A DNA stretch of 13,466 nucleotides. Origin: Agmasoma carcini (nom. nud.). Lineage: Eukaryota > Microsporidia > Thelohaniidae. The notes under the pieces are model-generated. The model worked only from the letters and a program-made list of their open reading frames with translations, was not told the origin of the DNA and did no database searches. The DNA is taken from positions 1 through 13,466 of the forward strand of contig JAOXFI010000046.1 in the NCBI GenBank assembly GCA_029232285.1, read 5' to 3'. Each line of letters begins with the position of its first letter. Position 1 is the stretch's first letter. Positions 1 through 6,979 of this stretch are shown piece after piece. The position numbers and the translations under genes are program-made.

Positions 1-345
1 AAAATTAAAACTCATAGGGGAAGATCACCATTGATAAAACAGATGATATTTGTATTATTGAGTGTAATGTTAATATTACACACGTATTTACCTGATAAGA
101 AGGCTACAACTATAATTCCTATAATTTGTAGTCAAGTATCTCCAGGAAGTAAAATTTGAATTGATGAACATTGAAGTTATAACAATTTAAGTCACCAAGC
201 CTTTATGCATGATAGTGTTTGTCATAAATTTAACTGCCTTGGTAAACACACAGGCTGTGGAATCTTTTAAAAATTCTAAAATTTGAAATAAAAAGAAGAA
301 AAGGTGTAAACACTCCTTTAAGACCTATTTTTATTGGTTCAATAA
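1..345 (+). pseudogene. Merlin/ISXO2-like DDE transposase relic, cut by window edge
   Basis: Reading frame 1 from the first base to the stop at 268-270 matches the C-terminal half of Merlin-group (ISXO2/IS1016-like) transposases as I know the family. It has a KATTIIPII strand, then IDEH at 160-171 where the second catalytic Asp sits, then SYNNLSHQAFMHDSVCHKF and HTGCG, the usual lead-in to the third acidic residue. The gene is dead. TGA stops interrupt it at 157-159 and 172-174, and a small deletion plus frame change near 258-262 displaces the Glu-Ser that should follow TGCHTQ. A lysine-rich tail matching the family continues in other frames to about 345. The second TGA stands where an Arg codon (CGA) would fit, suggesting a C-to-T change. 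The N-terminal half, if present, lies left of the window. The family call rests on recalled motifs, not on a search. Confidence 0.65.
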
Positions 346-1289
346 TAATAAAAGCAATATTATTAATATTGGGTTGAATTTAAATAAATATTTTTTAGAT
401 ATTATTTTTTTTTATGAAAAAATGTACTTATGTCCAAAATGAGGGAAATAGGATGATCCAAAGCTTGTTCAAATGTAACTACTTGCATAATTAACATTAC
501 CTCTATTATTGTTTAAAATTGGATCTACTAAAAATTCAAATAGATCATTATCAAAATATTGCAGATGAAGCTTTTTTTTAAAAATACATTTATAATTATA
601 CGACAATATTTTTCAACGAAAAGCACACTAAGAAATCTAAATAACCAATAAAATCACGTGATTCAAACATAATTAGCGCCCTCAGACATATTTTAGTCGT
701 AAAAATACTGATAAATTAATTAAAAACATTTAATAAAGATAAAACCAATGAATATTGATTGTTTTGAGACAAGAAATGGATATACTAAATATTAAAATTA
801 TTTGCCGAAATAAATAAAAATGATATATTTTCATTTTTGTTATTCCGGTTTTCCCAAAACTGTATGATGAATTTTTGGTCTTTTATTTTTGTATGATAAT
901 TTACTTGGCCATACCGCTTATTATATTAAGAATTTTTAAACAGAAAGTGTTGTCTTAACTACCCCAATCACACAATCTAAATTAAATATTAATCAAAATT
1001 ATTTTTAGTATCGTAAAACCTTATTCATTTATGATAAAAAAATGTTATTAAAACTTTCAAAAATATTCTTTGTTTATTTATATGGCTAAAAGAATGATAT
1101 TGATTATTAAAATTCTTAAATATGTTATAATGTATATAGATTGTGAGAAATATAACACGTTTGATATGTATTCTTAAATACAAATGAAAATTATTTCCTT
1201 ATAATATAAATGTATAACTTTTTGATATATAAATTGATTATATCTTTGGTGCTTGAATAAGTAATTAAAAATAATGCTATATAAAGAAT
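346..1289. other. Gene-free AT-rich stretch, possibly transposon debris
   Basis: No frame here looks like an intact gene. Two small things are visible. On the minus strand, 573 down to 472 is open for 34 codons and reads like protein (it contains FEFLVDPIL) before a TGA at 469-471; I cannot assign it, and it could be part of a decayed gene. At 652-663 there is a perfect 12-bp palindrome, AATCACGTGATT, with a CACGTG core. The rest is A/T-rich sequence with many stops in all six frames. Confidence 0.5.
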
Positions 1290-1560
1290 CTAGACCTATA
1301 TGTGGTGCAAGGTGATAACTTTGGGAACAAACGCCAGTTAGAACATGACAGATCGGGGCTTACCAGAGGCTAAAGTTTTTTTGGGAATACAGATAACCCT
1401 GTTCGCTTTTGTAAACTAGTTTAAAATCGATATACAAATATATATTCTTCATTGATAGGGAAGAATCACTTCTTTAAGATATAAGCTATTTGATGTATAT
1501 AATAGCAATAGTCCAGCTACAACCGCATCCTATAGTATGGCTTCTTTATAATCTTAATGT
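1290..1560 (-). pseudogene. Probable piggyBac-like transposase relic
   Basis: This is a patch of higher GC inside very AT-rich DNA. On the minus strand, frame 1415 down to 1338 reads FTKANRVICIPKKTLASGK and ends at a TAA. It resembles the piggyBac block in which 'GT-[LV]-[RK]-x-NR-x-G-[IL]-P-K' follows the 'LDNYYTS' motif. Just upstream on that strand, about 1455-1525, two frames give YTSNSLYLKE and LDYCYY, then IYIC, in the order and spacing expected of LDNYYTS...KKIYVCGT. Stops and frame changes separate the pieces, so this is a dead copy. The match is by eye and partial; piggyBac relics are known from Nosema genomes. The true ends are not visible, and debris may extend to about 1700. Confidence 0.38.
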
Positions 1561-2236
1561 CACCATCTAGGATGGGTTAAGATATTATGGCAATCAAGTT
1601 TTACATTAAAGTAACATAAGTGTATTATCATTACCCCAATTTTCTATTCCATTATTAGTGTTTTTACTTGCCAGTTCGGCTTTTCTTCCTTGGTAAATTT
1701 ATTTATAAATGATATTCTTTACATAAAACGTTAATATGATCAAAAATGATTTCCAATTCATACCATTTTATGTTGTTTTTTTCATAAGCAAATTTATAGA
1801 AAAATAAACCTTTTATTATTGATACTAAAATCTTGAATTAAGTGTAATATAAAAATATAAAATATAAGATATAAGATATAAGATATAAGATATAAGATAT
1901 AAGATATAAGATATAAGATATAAGATATAAGATATAAGATATAAATACCAAAGATATGTACTGTCGTTGAAGATGGTATTTTTAATTTTAATTTAAACAA
2001 TAAAAATATTAAAAATTATAAAAGCAGAACAATAGAAATAAATCAATCATTTTACAATATCCTTCAATCAGCAAAAAACTTTAAAATTTAATTAAATAAT
2101 CATAATTTTTCTATATTATTTTAACCAAATAAATATAACTAAAGGTTCATGATATACAAATTTCTATAATAACAATTTCAACTACATAATATCAATAATA
2201 AAACAATTCACTTCTTTAATTTCATTACTGTAACAA
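1561..2236. other. Gene-free AT-rich stretch with a minisatellite
   Basis: Apart from the 7-bp tandem repeat at 1864-1940 I see no gene here. The open frame that crosses the repeat on the minus strand is a by-product of the repeat, whose period has no stop in that frame, and its product is a low-complexity Ile/Tyr/Leu string. The last part is the 3' flank of the Pfs2 homologue. Confidence 0.6.
1864..1940. repeat. 7-bp tandem repeat, unit ATAAGAT, 11 exact copies
   Basis: Eleven perfect copies of ATAAGAT run head to tail with no variation. The run is preceded by related, degenerate A/T units (TATAAAA type) from about 1845. The exactness suggests recent expansion or homogenisation by replication slippage. 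It lies in gene-free DNA between transposon relics and the Pfs2 homologue. Copy number in an assembly may be unreliable. Confidence 0.95.
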
Positions 2237-2242
2237 TTTATT
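2237..2242 (-). terminator. Poly(A) signal AATAAA of the Pfs2 gene
   Basis: A canonical AATAAA hexamer on the minus strand begins 11 nt after the TAA stop of the WD40 gene. It is the first such hexamer downstream of that stop. Confidence 0.6.
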
Positions 2243-2252
2243 AATTTATAAT

Positions 2253-3476
2253 TTACATCAAACCAGGTATAAAATCATCATCAACAACATCTTGACTCTC
2301 TGCTACAACATCATTATCCACCTCAATGTCTTCAGGTCTAGATCTAACCCAAAATTTAATCATATAATCAGCACCACCACTAGTTAAAACATGTCCAGCA
2401 GGATGATAATCTAAAGACCATATAGTATTATCATGTCCTTGATCTGACACTCCTATAGGTTCACTTTCCATAAAATTCCAAAAGTAAATCTTACCTTCAT
2501 TAGAACCACTGCAAAATAAATTAGAAAAAGGATGCTTAACAAGTGCCGTCACATCCTTACACTTATTTTTATAAGTAAAACATTCCTTCATAGTTCTTAA
2601 ATCAAGCATTTTAATAATCTGATCTTTACCACCACTTAGAATATAATTGTCCTCGTAGAACATTAAAGATAAAATTGTATTCTTGTGATGATGAAACGTA
2701 GTTAAGGCTTCTTCTTGTCGAGGATCCCATAATTTTAATAAATTATCTTTACCTCCACTAGCAATCAACGCCTTAGTCTTATGCCATTGCGCCTTTCTCA
2801 CATCCCAATTATGACCACTAAGTGTGCGCTCACACTCTGATGTTACACTATCCCAAACCTTTATGGTAGCATCATCTGAGGCACTACAAAATTTAGCATC
2901 ATTATGCCCAAAACTTAAATCTTTAATACCTTCCTGATGGGCCTCAATTATCTGTATATTATTCATAGATGGATGCCAATATTTGATTAGACCAGCATTA
3001 TCACTTGATATAAGGAAGGATGATGATGGACTCCATGTCATAGCTCTAATTGGACTTTCATGAGCCTGTAAGATTGTATCAAAATTGAAACTATCTCCAT
3101 TCCACATTGTTATTTCACCAGAACTACTACCACTTAAAACCCTCCTACCATCATTGTTCCACAATACGACATTAACAGGACTTCTTATCTTATTAATACT
3201 CATATGAACAAATTTAGGTGTGATACATTGATAGGGTGTACAATTATACGGATCTTTAAGGGATATGATCTGTGATGATAGATTATAATATGGATTTAGG
3301 ATTGGTGGTACTGGATCAACAAACTTTTGATAAATATAAGATGGAGTGAAGTCATAACACATTCTTTCGTATATAGGTTGGACTCTTTTACCATCAAAAA
3401 CAAACTTAGGGTTATGAAATCTAGCATTTACAATCTCTTTTATGTCTACTTTGTCCTCATCCTTCTCATTCACCAT
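2253..3476 (-). CDS. PFS2: Polyadenylation factor WD40 subunit, Pfs2/WDR33 family
   Basis: This is the WD40 subunit of the cleavage and polyadenylation factor, which with CPSF30 recognises AAUAAA in pre-mRNA in the nucleus. The 407-residue product has the family's N-terminal extension (about 20-95; FDGKR at 27-31), then seven WD-type repeats from about 96 to 380. Highly conserved Pfs2/WDR33 strings include GSSSGEITMWNG (116-127), FNFDTILQAHESPIRAMTW (130-148) and the final SGGADYMIKFW. F27, K30 and R31 line up with WDR33 N-terminal residues that, from memory of the CPSF structures, contact the RNA hexamer. The long Pro/Gly-rich tail of metazoan WDR33 is absent, so the protein is fungal-like in length (yeast Pfs2 is about 465 aa). 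The start is the ATG behind an AAAATTTT box. It is the last gene of a five-gene minus-strand run. Confidence 0.93.
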   Translation of the reverse strand: MVNEKDEDKVDIKEIVNARFHNPKFVFDGKRVQPIYERMCYDFTPSYIYQKFVDPVPPILNPYYNLSSQIISLKDPYNCTPYQCITPKFVHMSINKIRSPVNVVLWNNDGRRVLSGSSSGEITMWNGDSFNFDTILQAHESPIRAMTWSPSSSFLISSDNAGLIKYWHPSMNNIQIIEAHQEGIKDLSFGHNDAKFCSASDDATIKVWDSVTSECERTLSGHNWDVRKAQWHKTKALIASGGKDNLLKLWDPRQEEALTTFHHHKNTILSLMFYEDNYILSGGKDQIIKMLDLRTMKECFTYKNKCKDVTALVKHPFSNLFCSGSNEGKIYFWNFMESEPIGVSDQGHDNTIWSLDYHPAGHVLTSGGADYMIKFWVRSRPEDIEVDNDVVAESQDVVDDDFIPGLM

Positions 3477-3482
3477 CTGGAC

Positions 3483-3490
3483 AAAATTTT
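3483..3490 (-). promoter_or_regulatory. AAAATTTT start-proximal box of the Pfs2 gene
   Basis: An AAAATTTT box ends 6 nt before the ATG, with GTCCAG between them. A TATA-rich tract (3491-3510) lies just upstream. An AAATTT signal close to start codons has been described in microsporidia; the role here is inferred from position. Confidence 0.45.
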
Positions 3491-3829
3491 ATATAATAAT
3501 TATATATGACAAAAGTTTATTAAGGATTGAACTGTAAATATGATTGTTTTAAAGCTAATACCTAATACATAATTACTATATAAACAATAAAGCGTTAATC
3601 TGTAATATTATAGATATATAATCAACCCACATCTAAGATTTTAGCTTTCTATGAAAAAAAAGTGAAACCTTTACAATATTTTTTTCTAGAACTTTTTTAA
3701 TATAAAAAAAGATAAATTTTTAGAACCCATGTTTCTAGTATGAAGGTTCGATTATTCGTCTCTTTCGTTCCAGATACATATATCTTGGTATTATAGGCAA
3801 TACCGGAAATTTATACAGTTAATTTTTTT
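3491..3829. other. Spacer between Pfs2 and NMD3 genes
   Basis: No gene is seen. The part near 3500 should hold the Pfs2 promoter. Close to the NMD3 stop there is a small inverted repeat, GGTATT (3787-3792) and AATACC (3799-3804) with a 6-nt loop, in the likely 3' flank of NMD3. The patch 3735-3775 is less AT-rich (GGTTCGATTATTCGTC) and superficially recalls a tRNA T arm, but no cloverleaf can be built around it. Confidence 0.4.
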
Positions 3830-5041
3830 TTATAAATTTATTTTTATGTTTTCTAGATCGCTTGTTATGTCTTTTCTATTAAGCGTACAGACGTTTCCAA
3901 CCATTTCCTTGTCTTCTTCTATATCTTCAATAAAGAAATCATACTCGTTATCCTTTTTTCTGTCATTCTTTAAGACATAATCATAATTATTTTTCTTCCT
4001 TACTAATAATATGGGACAAGGAAAGTCATAATCAATGTTGCTATTTTGTAGGTCATAACCAAACACTTCGTCATCATCTTTAAGCTTGAGTTCAGTTGTA
4101 AGTTCAAAGAATTCAGAATCATTGTAAGCTAAGGTACAATAGGTGAGACCCCCTTTTTTATAAGCCAATATAACTTTATATTTTATAAAGGAATCCGACC
4201 GAAAGAAGATTTTGTACTGTGTAGAATTAGTAAAATACGCATTAGAATTGATTTTGTATGTCTTACCAGTCTTTATATCCAAAACATCAACACTCGAAGC
4301 CACCTTCTTAACAATACCTAAGCCTCTGTTAGTTAAGATAAGATCGTCTCTGTTGAAAGGCAAGATTTCTATTGAAAATGTAAATTTGTTCGTAAAACAA
4401 TTATTACTACGATCTTCAGAAACGACCCTTTTTGAATCCTTTTGACTGATACCAAAAAAGTTATTTAGAAAGCCACACATTTTTATAGCGTCTGCCTTGT
4501 GAAGATAATAAAAATCTATGCCGTCCTTTCGCTCTTTAATGTTAGATGTTTGACTGTGCGCTCCGTGCTTAAGCATAAGCTGCTCCAAATATAAAAATGT
4601 TCTTTTATGTTTTGGTTTCTGTCTGACTTGCACCAAAGCATTCCAATAATTTTTTGCCTCTACCTTCTCGCAATTAGGACATTGCATGTTCCTAGTGTGG
4701 AAACTAAGAGTTAATGGTATTTCTACCCTATCCTTCAACACAGCAATTTCAATTTTGATTCTTTTAGATGTTTCAGTGGTAAATACAAAGTTACTATCCA
4801 AAATCTCAAGATCTTTGATGGTCTTGTTTCTTCCTAATAAATATATCAGTAAGTTTTTAGATCCCCACTCTAAATCTAACCAATTCTTTGGTGGATTATA
4901 ATATCTATTACAGCCTCTACATGTCTCAATCATTGTGCTTAACTTAACACCATCTATTGCTTTTGGAACACCAGTGCATCTAAGACACATATTATTTAGA
5001 TTTGGTTCAATCTCTATTCCACATCTGCAACATAAAATCAT
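3830..5041 (-). CDS. NMD3: 60S ribosomal export adaptor NMD3
   Basis: NMD3 binds the joining face of the nascent 60S subunit and bridges it to Crm1 for nuclear export. The product has 403 residues (yeast 518, human 503). The N-terminal zinc modules are intact: CCRC (4-7) with CLRC (19-22), and CRGC (41-44) with CPNC (121-124). The family core follows, with VEAKNYWNALVQVRQK (127-142) and the strings TFLYLEQLMLKHGAH and KERKDGIDFYYLHKADA, close to eukaryotic NMD3. The middle (about 225-310) matches the eIF5A-like region, and EDIEEDKEM near the end matches the usual DFLEDLEED block. What is cut is the C-terminal tail, where the export and import signals normally sit; only DLENIKINL remains after that block. 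The start follows a run AAAAATTTTT. The neighbour 41 bp upstream on the same strand is the RVB1-like gene. Confidence 0.95.
   Translation of the reverse strand: MILCCRCGIEIEPNLNNMCLRCTGVPKAIDGVKLSTMIETCRGCNRYYNPPKNWLDLEWGSKNLLIYLLGRNKTIKDLEILDSNFVFTTETSKRIKIEIAVLKDRVEIPLTLSFHTRNMQCPNCEKVEAKNYWNALVQVRQKPKHKRTFLYLEQLMLKHGAHSQTSNIKERKDGIDFYYLHKADAIKMCGFLNNFFGISQKDSKRVVSEDRSNNCFTNKFTFSIEILPFNRDDLILTNRGLGIVKKVASSVDVLDIKTGKTYKINSNAYFTNSTQYKIFFRSDSFIKYKVILAYKKGGLTYCTLAYNDSEFFELTTELKLKDDDEVFGYDLQNSNIDYDFPCPILLVRKKNNYDYVLKNDRKKDNEYDFFIEDIEEDKEMVGNVCTLNRKDITSDLENIKINL
3837..3842 (-). terminator. AATAAA inside the last codons of NMD3
   Basis: The hexamer AATAAA lies within the final coding codons and ends 4 nt before the TAA stop. 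If used, the 3' UTR is only a few nucleotides long. Confidence 0.45.
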
Positions 5042-5050
5042 TGGCTAATA

Positions 5051-5060
5051 AAAAATTTTT
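5051..5060 (-). promoter_or_regulatory. AAAAATTTTT start-proximal box of NMD3
   Basis: An A5T5 box begins 10 nt before the ATG (the intervening bases end in AGCC). It sits in the 41-bp gap between NMD3 and the RVB1-like gene, so the NMD3 promoter must lie in that gap or inside the neighbour. Confidence 0.42.
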
Positions 5061-5082
5061 TTTTTTAAAATTAAATAAACAA

Positions 5083-6003
5083 TTATAATTTATTGATCTG
5101 CGTGTTTATAATTTCAAAGAATTCCTCTTCTGACTCAGTAACACTTAATATATTGTTGACAATACCAATACTTGTGCCATTTGTGACAATATCATTCAAT
5201 TTTGTAGCAAATTCAATATTCTTCAACCTATCATCATTAATAAATTCACAATTAGATTCCACTTGGTGAATAAAAAAGTCATTAGAAAATTTGCTAAAGT
5301 CACTCAAACAATTTCCTATTAATAAAATCTTGAGATTGTTGAAATTTTCATATTTTCTTAAAATATTTAAAGTTTTTTCTTCAAGCGCTCCACAATTATC
5401 AATAACCAAAGTATTATCAAGAAAGACATATTCCTTAAGAAGAGACGAGAAGTTATAGCCTATAAATTTTGGCTGATTATATCCATTTACTGCACGATCT
5501 AAGTCATTAAGAGTGAATGTATGTGTAAATTCATGTGTAGATTGTATATTTTTCTTTAATAGAACGTTGTAATCAGATTCTAAGTCATTATTTGATTTTA
5601 AATTTTCAGATTTTCCTATTTTTTTTATAATTCCAAGATTTAGCTCAGCAAATATGACATCACCGATAGAAAACCCTGAAATGACATTTTTATAATAAAA
5701 AGGAAGCTTAATGTAGTCAGTCTTCTTTAGACACTTCAAATGGATGTATATATCATCCTCTGAATAATTAATTGATGTGATTTCTCCTTCAAAACAGTTT
5801 TTTAATGTTTTTGTTTTTATATATATATTTTGACGTACGATGCTCTCCAAGTCTTGAGATGGTGTAACTATTCTTTTATCAGATAATTTATTAAGAACAT
5901 AGAGTCTTTGGTTATATGTTTGTGTATTTAGTAGAACCCTATTCATAAATGGATTGTTTTCGAATTCGTTTAGCACTTGCTCCATAGGATTAAAAATTTT
6001 CAT
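5083..6003 (-). CDS. RVB1: RVB1 (RuvB-like 1/pontin) homologue, degenerate AAA+ ATPase
   Basis: RVB1 and RVB2 form the AAA+ ring of INO80, SWR1 and R2TP. This 306-residue protein (about 460 usually) follows RVB1 in order. FEGEITSI (71-78) opens the domain II insertion. GDVIFAEL...GIIKKIGK (114-131), DLESDYNVLLKK (140-151) and FTLNDLDRA (163-171) match RVB1 better than RVB2 (TLHDLDVA in RVB1, SLHEIDVI in RVB2). LVIDNCGAL (199-207) falls where LFVDEVHML (Walker B) belongs, and LLIGN (227-231) is the sensor 1 strand with its Asn. The ATPase parts are lost. VLL (23-25) aligns with the strand before Walker A, but the next residues are NTQTYNQRL, so GPPGTGKT is gone. Walker B has Asn203 for Glu. 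The LLDR arginine-finger region is deleted, and the sensor 2 Arg is not seen. The frame is clean, arguing against a pseudogene. A second Met at 7 is an alternative start. Confidence 0.82.
   Translation of the reverse strand: MKIFNPMEQVLNEFENNPFMNRVLLNTQTYNQRLYVLNKLSDKRIVTPSQDLESIVRQNIYIKTKTLKNCFEGEITSINYSEDDIYIHLKCLKKTDYIKLPFYYKNVISGFSIGDVIFAELNLGIIKKIGKSENLKSNNDLESDYNVLLKKNIQSTHEFTHTFTLNDLDRAVNGYNQPKFIGYNFSSLLKEYVFLDNTLVIDNCGALEEKTLNILRKYENFNNLKILLIGNCLSDFSKFSNDFFIHQVESNCEFINDDRLKNIEFATKLNDIVTNGTSIGIVNNILSVTESEEEFFEIINTQINKL
5089..5094 (-). terminator. AATAAA inside the last codons of the RVB1-like gene
   Basis: AATAAA is formed by the Asn-Lys codons just before the final Leu and TAA, 3 nt before the stop codon. 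Confidence 0.45.
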
Positions 6004-6085
6004 ATAAAAGTTTTTAGGATATTTTGAAAAGTTAAAAATATTTAATAAATTAACGAAATCAAATATAATACAATTTTAATCATGT

Positions 6086-6091
6086 TTTATT
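6086..6091 (-). terminator. AATAAA spanning the stop of the RhoGAP-like gene
   Basis: The stop codon TAA is embedded in GAATAAAAC, so the poly(A) hexamer overlaps the stop itself. Confidence 0.5.
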
Positions 6092-6857
6092 CAAAAAAAT
6101 TCATTGGAACGATGTCATACTCTGCTTTTAGTAAATTTTCCAATACTTTAACCTTAAGTTCATCATCATACTGACCAGAAATCAAAACTGATGCCCATGT
6201 TTTGGACGATTCTTCAATAGAATATACATTTTTCCTGTCTTGTTCATATATTATTTCTCTTACTTGCTTGAATACCAACCTTTCTCTGATCAAAAATGGC
6301 AACATTTCAAAAAATTGTTCATTCTGCTCAGGATGTTTTTCAACCGTCTCGAAAGCCGCGTCTAGAACGTCTTTATCGAAAAACTTTATTTCTTCTTCTA
6401 TAAAATTCATCACAGCATTAGAAAGACTTATAGAATCAATATCTTCAGGTAGATCCATTTCATATTCAATGTATCTAAAATAATCATTTATGGTTTTTTT
6501 ATCCCCTTTCTCAATAAACAATTCCTTCATATCAGCATTATCCTTTAAAAAACTTAATGAACTTAACAGTGTCCCAGAGGGTGGTGTATTTCCCAGTGTT
6601 TTAAACGCATCAATCAACCACTCACAAAAACCAACACAAATTATTGGAACATAAGGAACCTCCCCTAAAATCTTATTTCTTAAGTTACCAACAAGATTTT
6701 CTTTTTCTATGGCATTCAATGAGTCAAACTTTATTGCCCTTTCTGGCATATCTTCATTCTCCGAATTCTCTTTGTACTCTTGACGTTTATTTTGATTTTC
6801 TGTCTCATCTTTCAAATTTTGATCTTCCTTGTCATTACTTTCCTTTAATTTAACCAT
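6087..6857 (-). CDS. Divergent RhoGAP-like domain protein
   Basis: No close family is recognised for this 256-residue protein. Residues 1-40 are very charged (Glu, Lys, Asn, Asp) and probably disordered. From about 67 on the protein is helical, and its order of motifs resembles a RhoGAP domain: VPIICVGFCEWL (70-81) where these domains have 'P-x-ii-x-x-c-i-x-y-L', a mid helix LSNAVMNFIEEEIKFF (145-160) where 'vaslLKxfLReLPePL' is expected, LPFLIRERLVFKQVREI (186-202) for 'LPxxNxxxLxxLxxhL', and SSKTWASVLI (217-226) for 'xNLAxvfgPxLl'. The catalytic Arg of GxxRxSG is absent (TPPSGT at 91-96 sits there), as is the conserved Asn. If the fold call is right, it would bind a small GTPase without stimulating it. 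It lies between the RVB1-like gene (83 bp) and the kinase gene (113 bp). A CCC stands 3 nt before the ATG. Confidence 0.7.
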   Translation of the reverse strand: MVKLKESNDKEDQNLKDETENQNKRQEYKENSENEDMPERAIKFDSLNAIEKENLVGNLRNKILGEVPYVPIICVGFCEWLIDAFKTLGNTPPSGTLLSSLSFLKDNADMKELFIEKGDKKTINDYFRYIEYEMDLPEDIDSISLSNAVMNFIEEEIKFFDKDVLDAAFETVEKHPEQNEQFFEMLPFLIRERLVFKQVREIIYEQDRKNVYSIEESSKTWASVLISGQYDDELKVKVLENLLKAEYDIVPMNFFE

Positions 6858-6859
6858 AA

Positions 6860-6862
6860 GGG
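6860..6862 (-). promoter_or_regulatory. CCC motif upstream of the RhoGAP-like start
   Basis: CCC lies 3 nt before the ATG on the coding strand (TACCCTTATG). C-rich or G-rich triplets close to the start are known upstream signals of microsporidian genes. The gene lacks an AAATTT box. A short motif like this is weak evidence alone. Confidence 0.3.
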
Positions 6863-6969
6863 TAATATTTTTTGACCTATTTATCCTTAATGTATTAATT
6901 GGATCATTTCACCCTTAATCAATTTAATCAATCTATAAAGGAGATAACAATAAAAATCACCAGTTAGAA

Positions 6970-6979
6970 TTTATTTATT
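6970..6979 (-). terminator. Two overlapping AATAAA signals at the kinase stop
   Basis: AATAAATAAA covers the last Asn and Lys codons and the TAA stop, giving two overlapping hexamers. Confidence 0.5.

Noticed and set aside
650..870. Point-centromere-like elements: ATCACGTG at 653-660 (CDEI-like) and TTGTTATTCCGG near 838 (CDEIII-like)
   Set aside because: The distance is about 180 bp rather than about 80, and such centromeres are known only in budding yeasts.
1290..1420. A structured RNA (5S rRNA, snRNA, SRP or RNase P) in the GC-richer patch
   Set aside because: GATC, GGCTAAAG and GGGAATAC faintly recall 5S rRNA, but the spacing and pairing do not fit; the minus-strand piggyBac reading is better.
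1794..2000. A 68-codon minus-strand frame over the 7-bp repeat
   Set aside because: Its product is a Tyr-Ile-Leu string generated by the repeat period; it has no independent coding evidence.
3700..3810. A tRNA suggested by GGTTCGATTATTCG
   Set aside because: No acceptor stem, anticodon arm or D arm can be paired on either strand.
5083..6003. Reading the RVB1-like gene as a pseudogene
   Set aside because: The frame is uninterrupted for 306 codons, fits tightly in a gene run, and carries a poly(A) hexamer at its stop, so it is more likely an expressed degenerate homologue.
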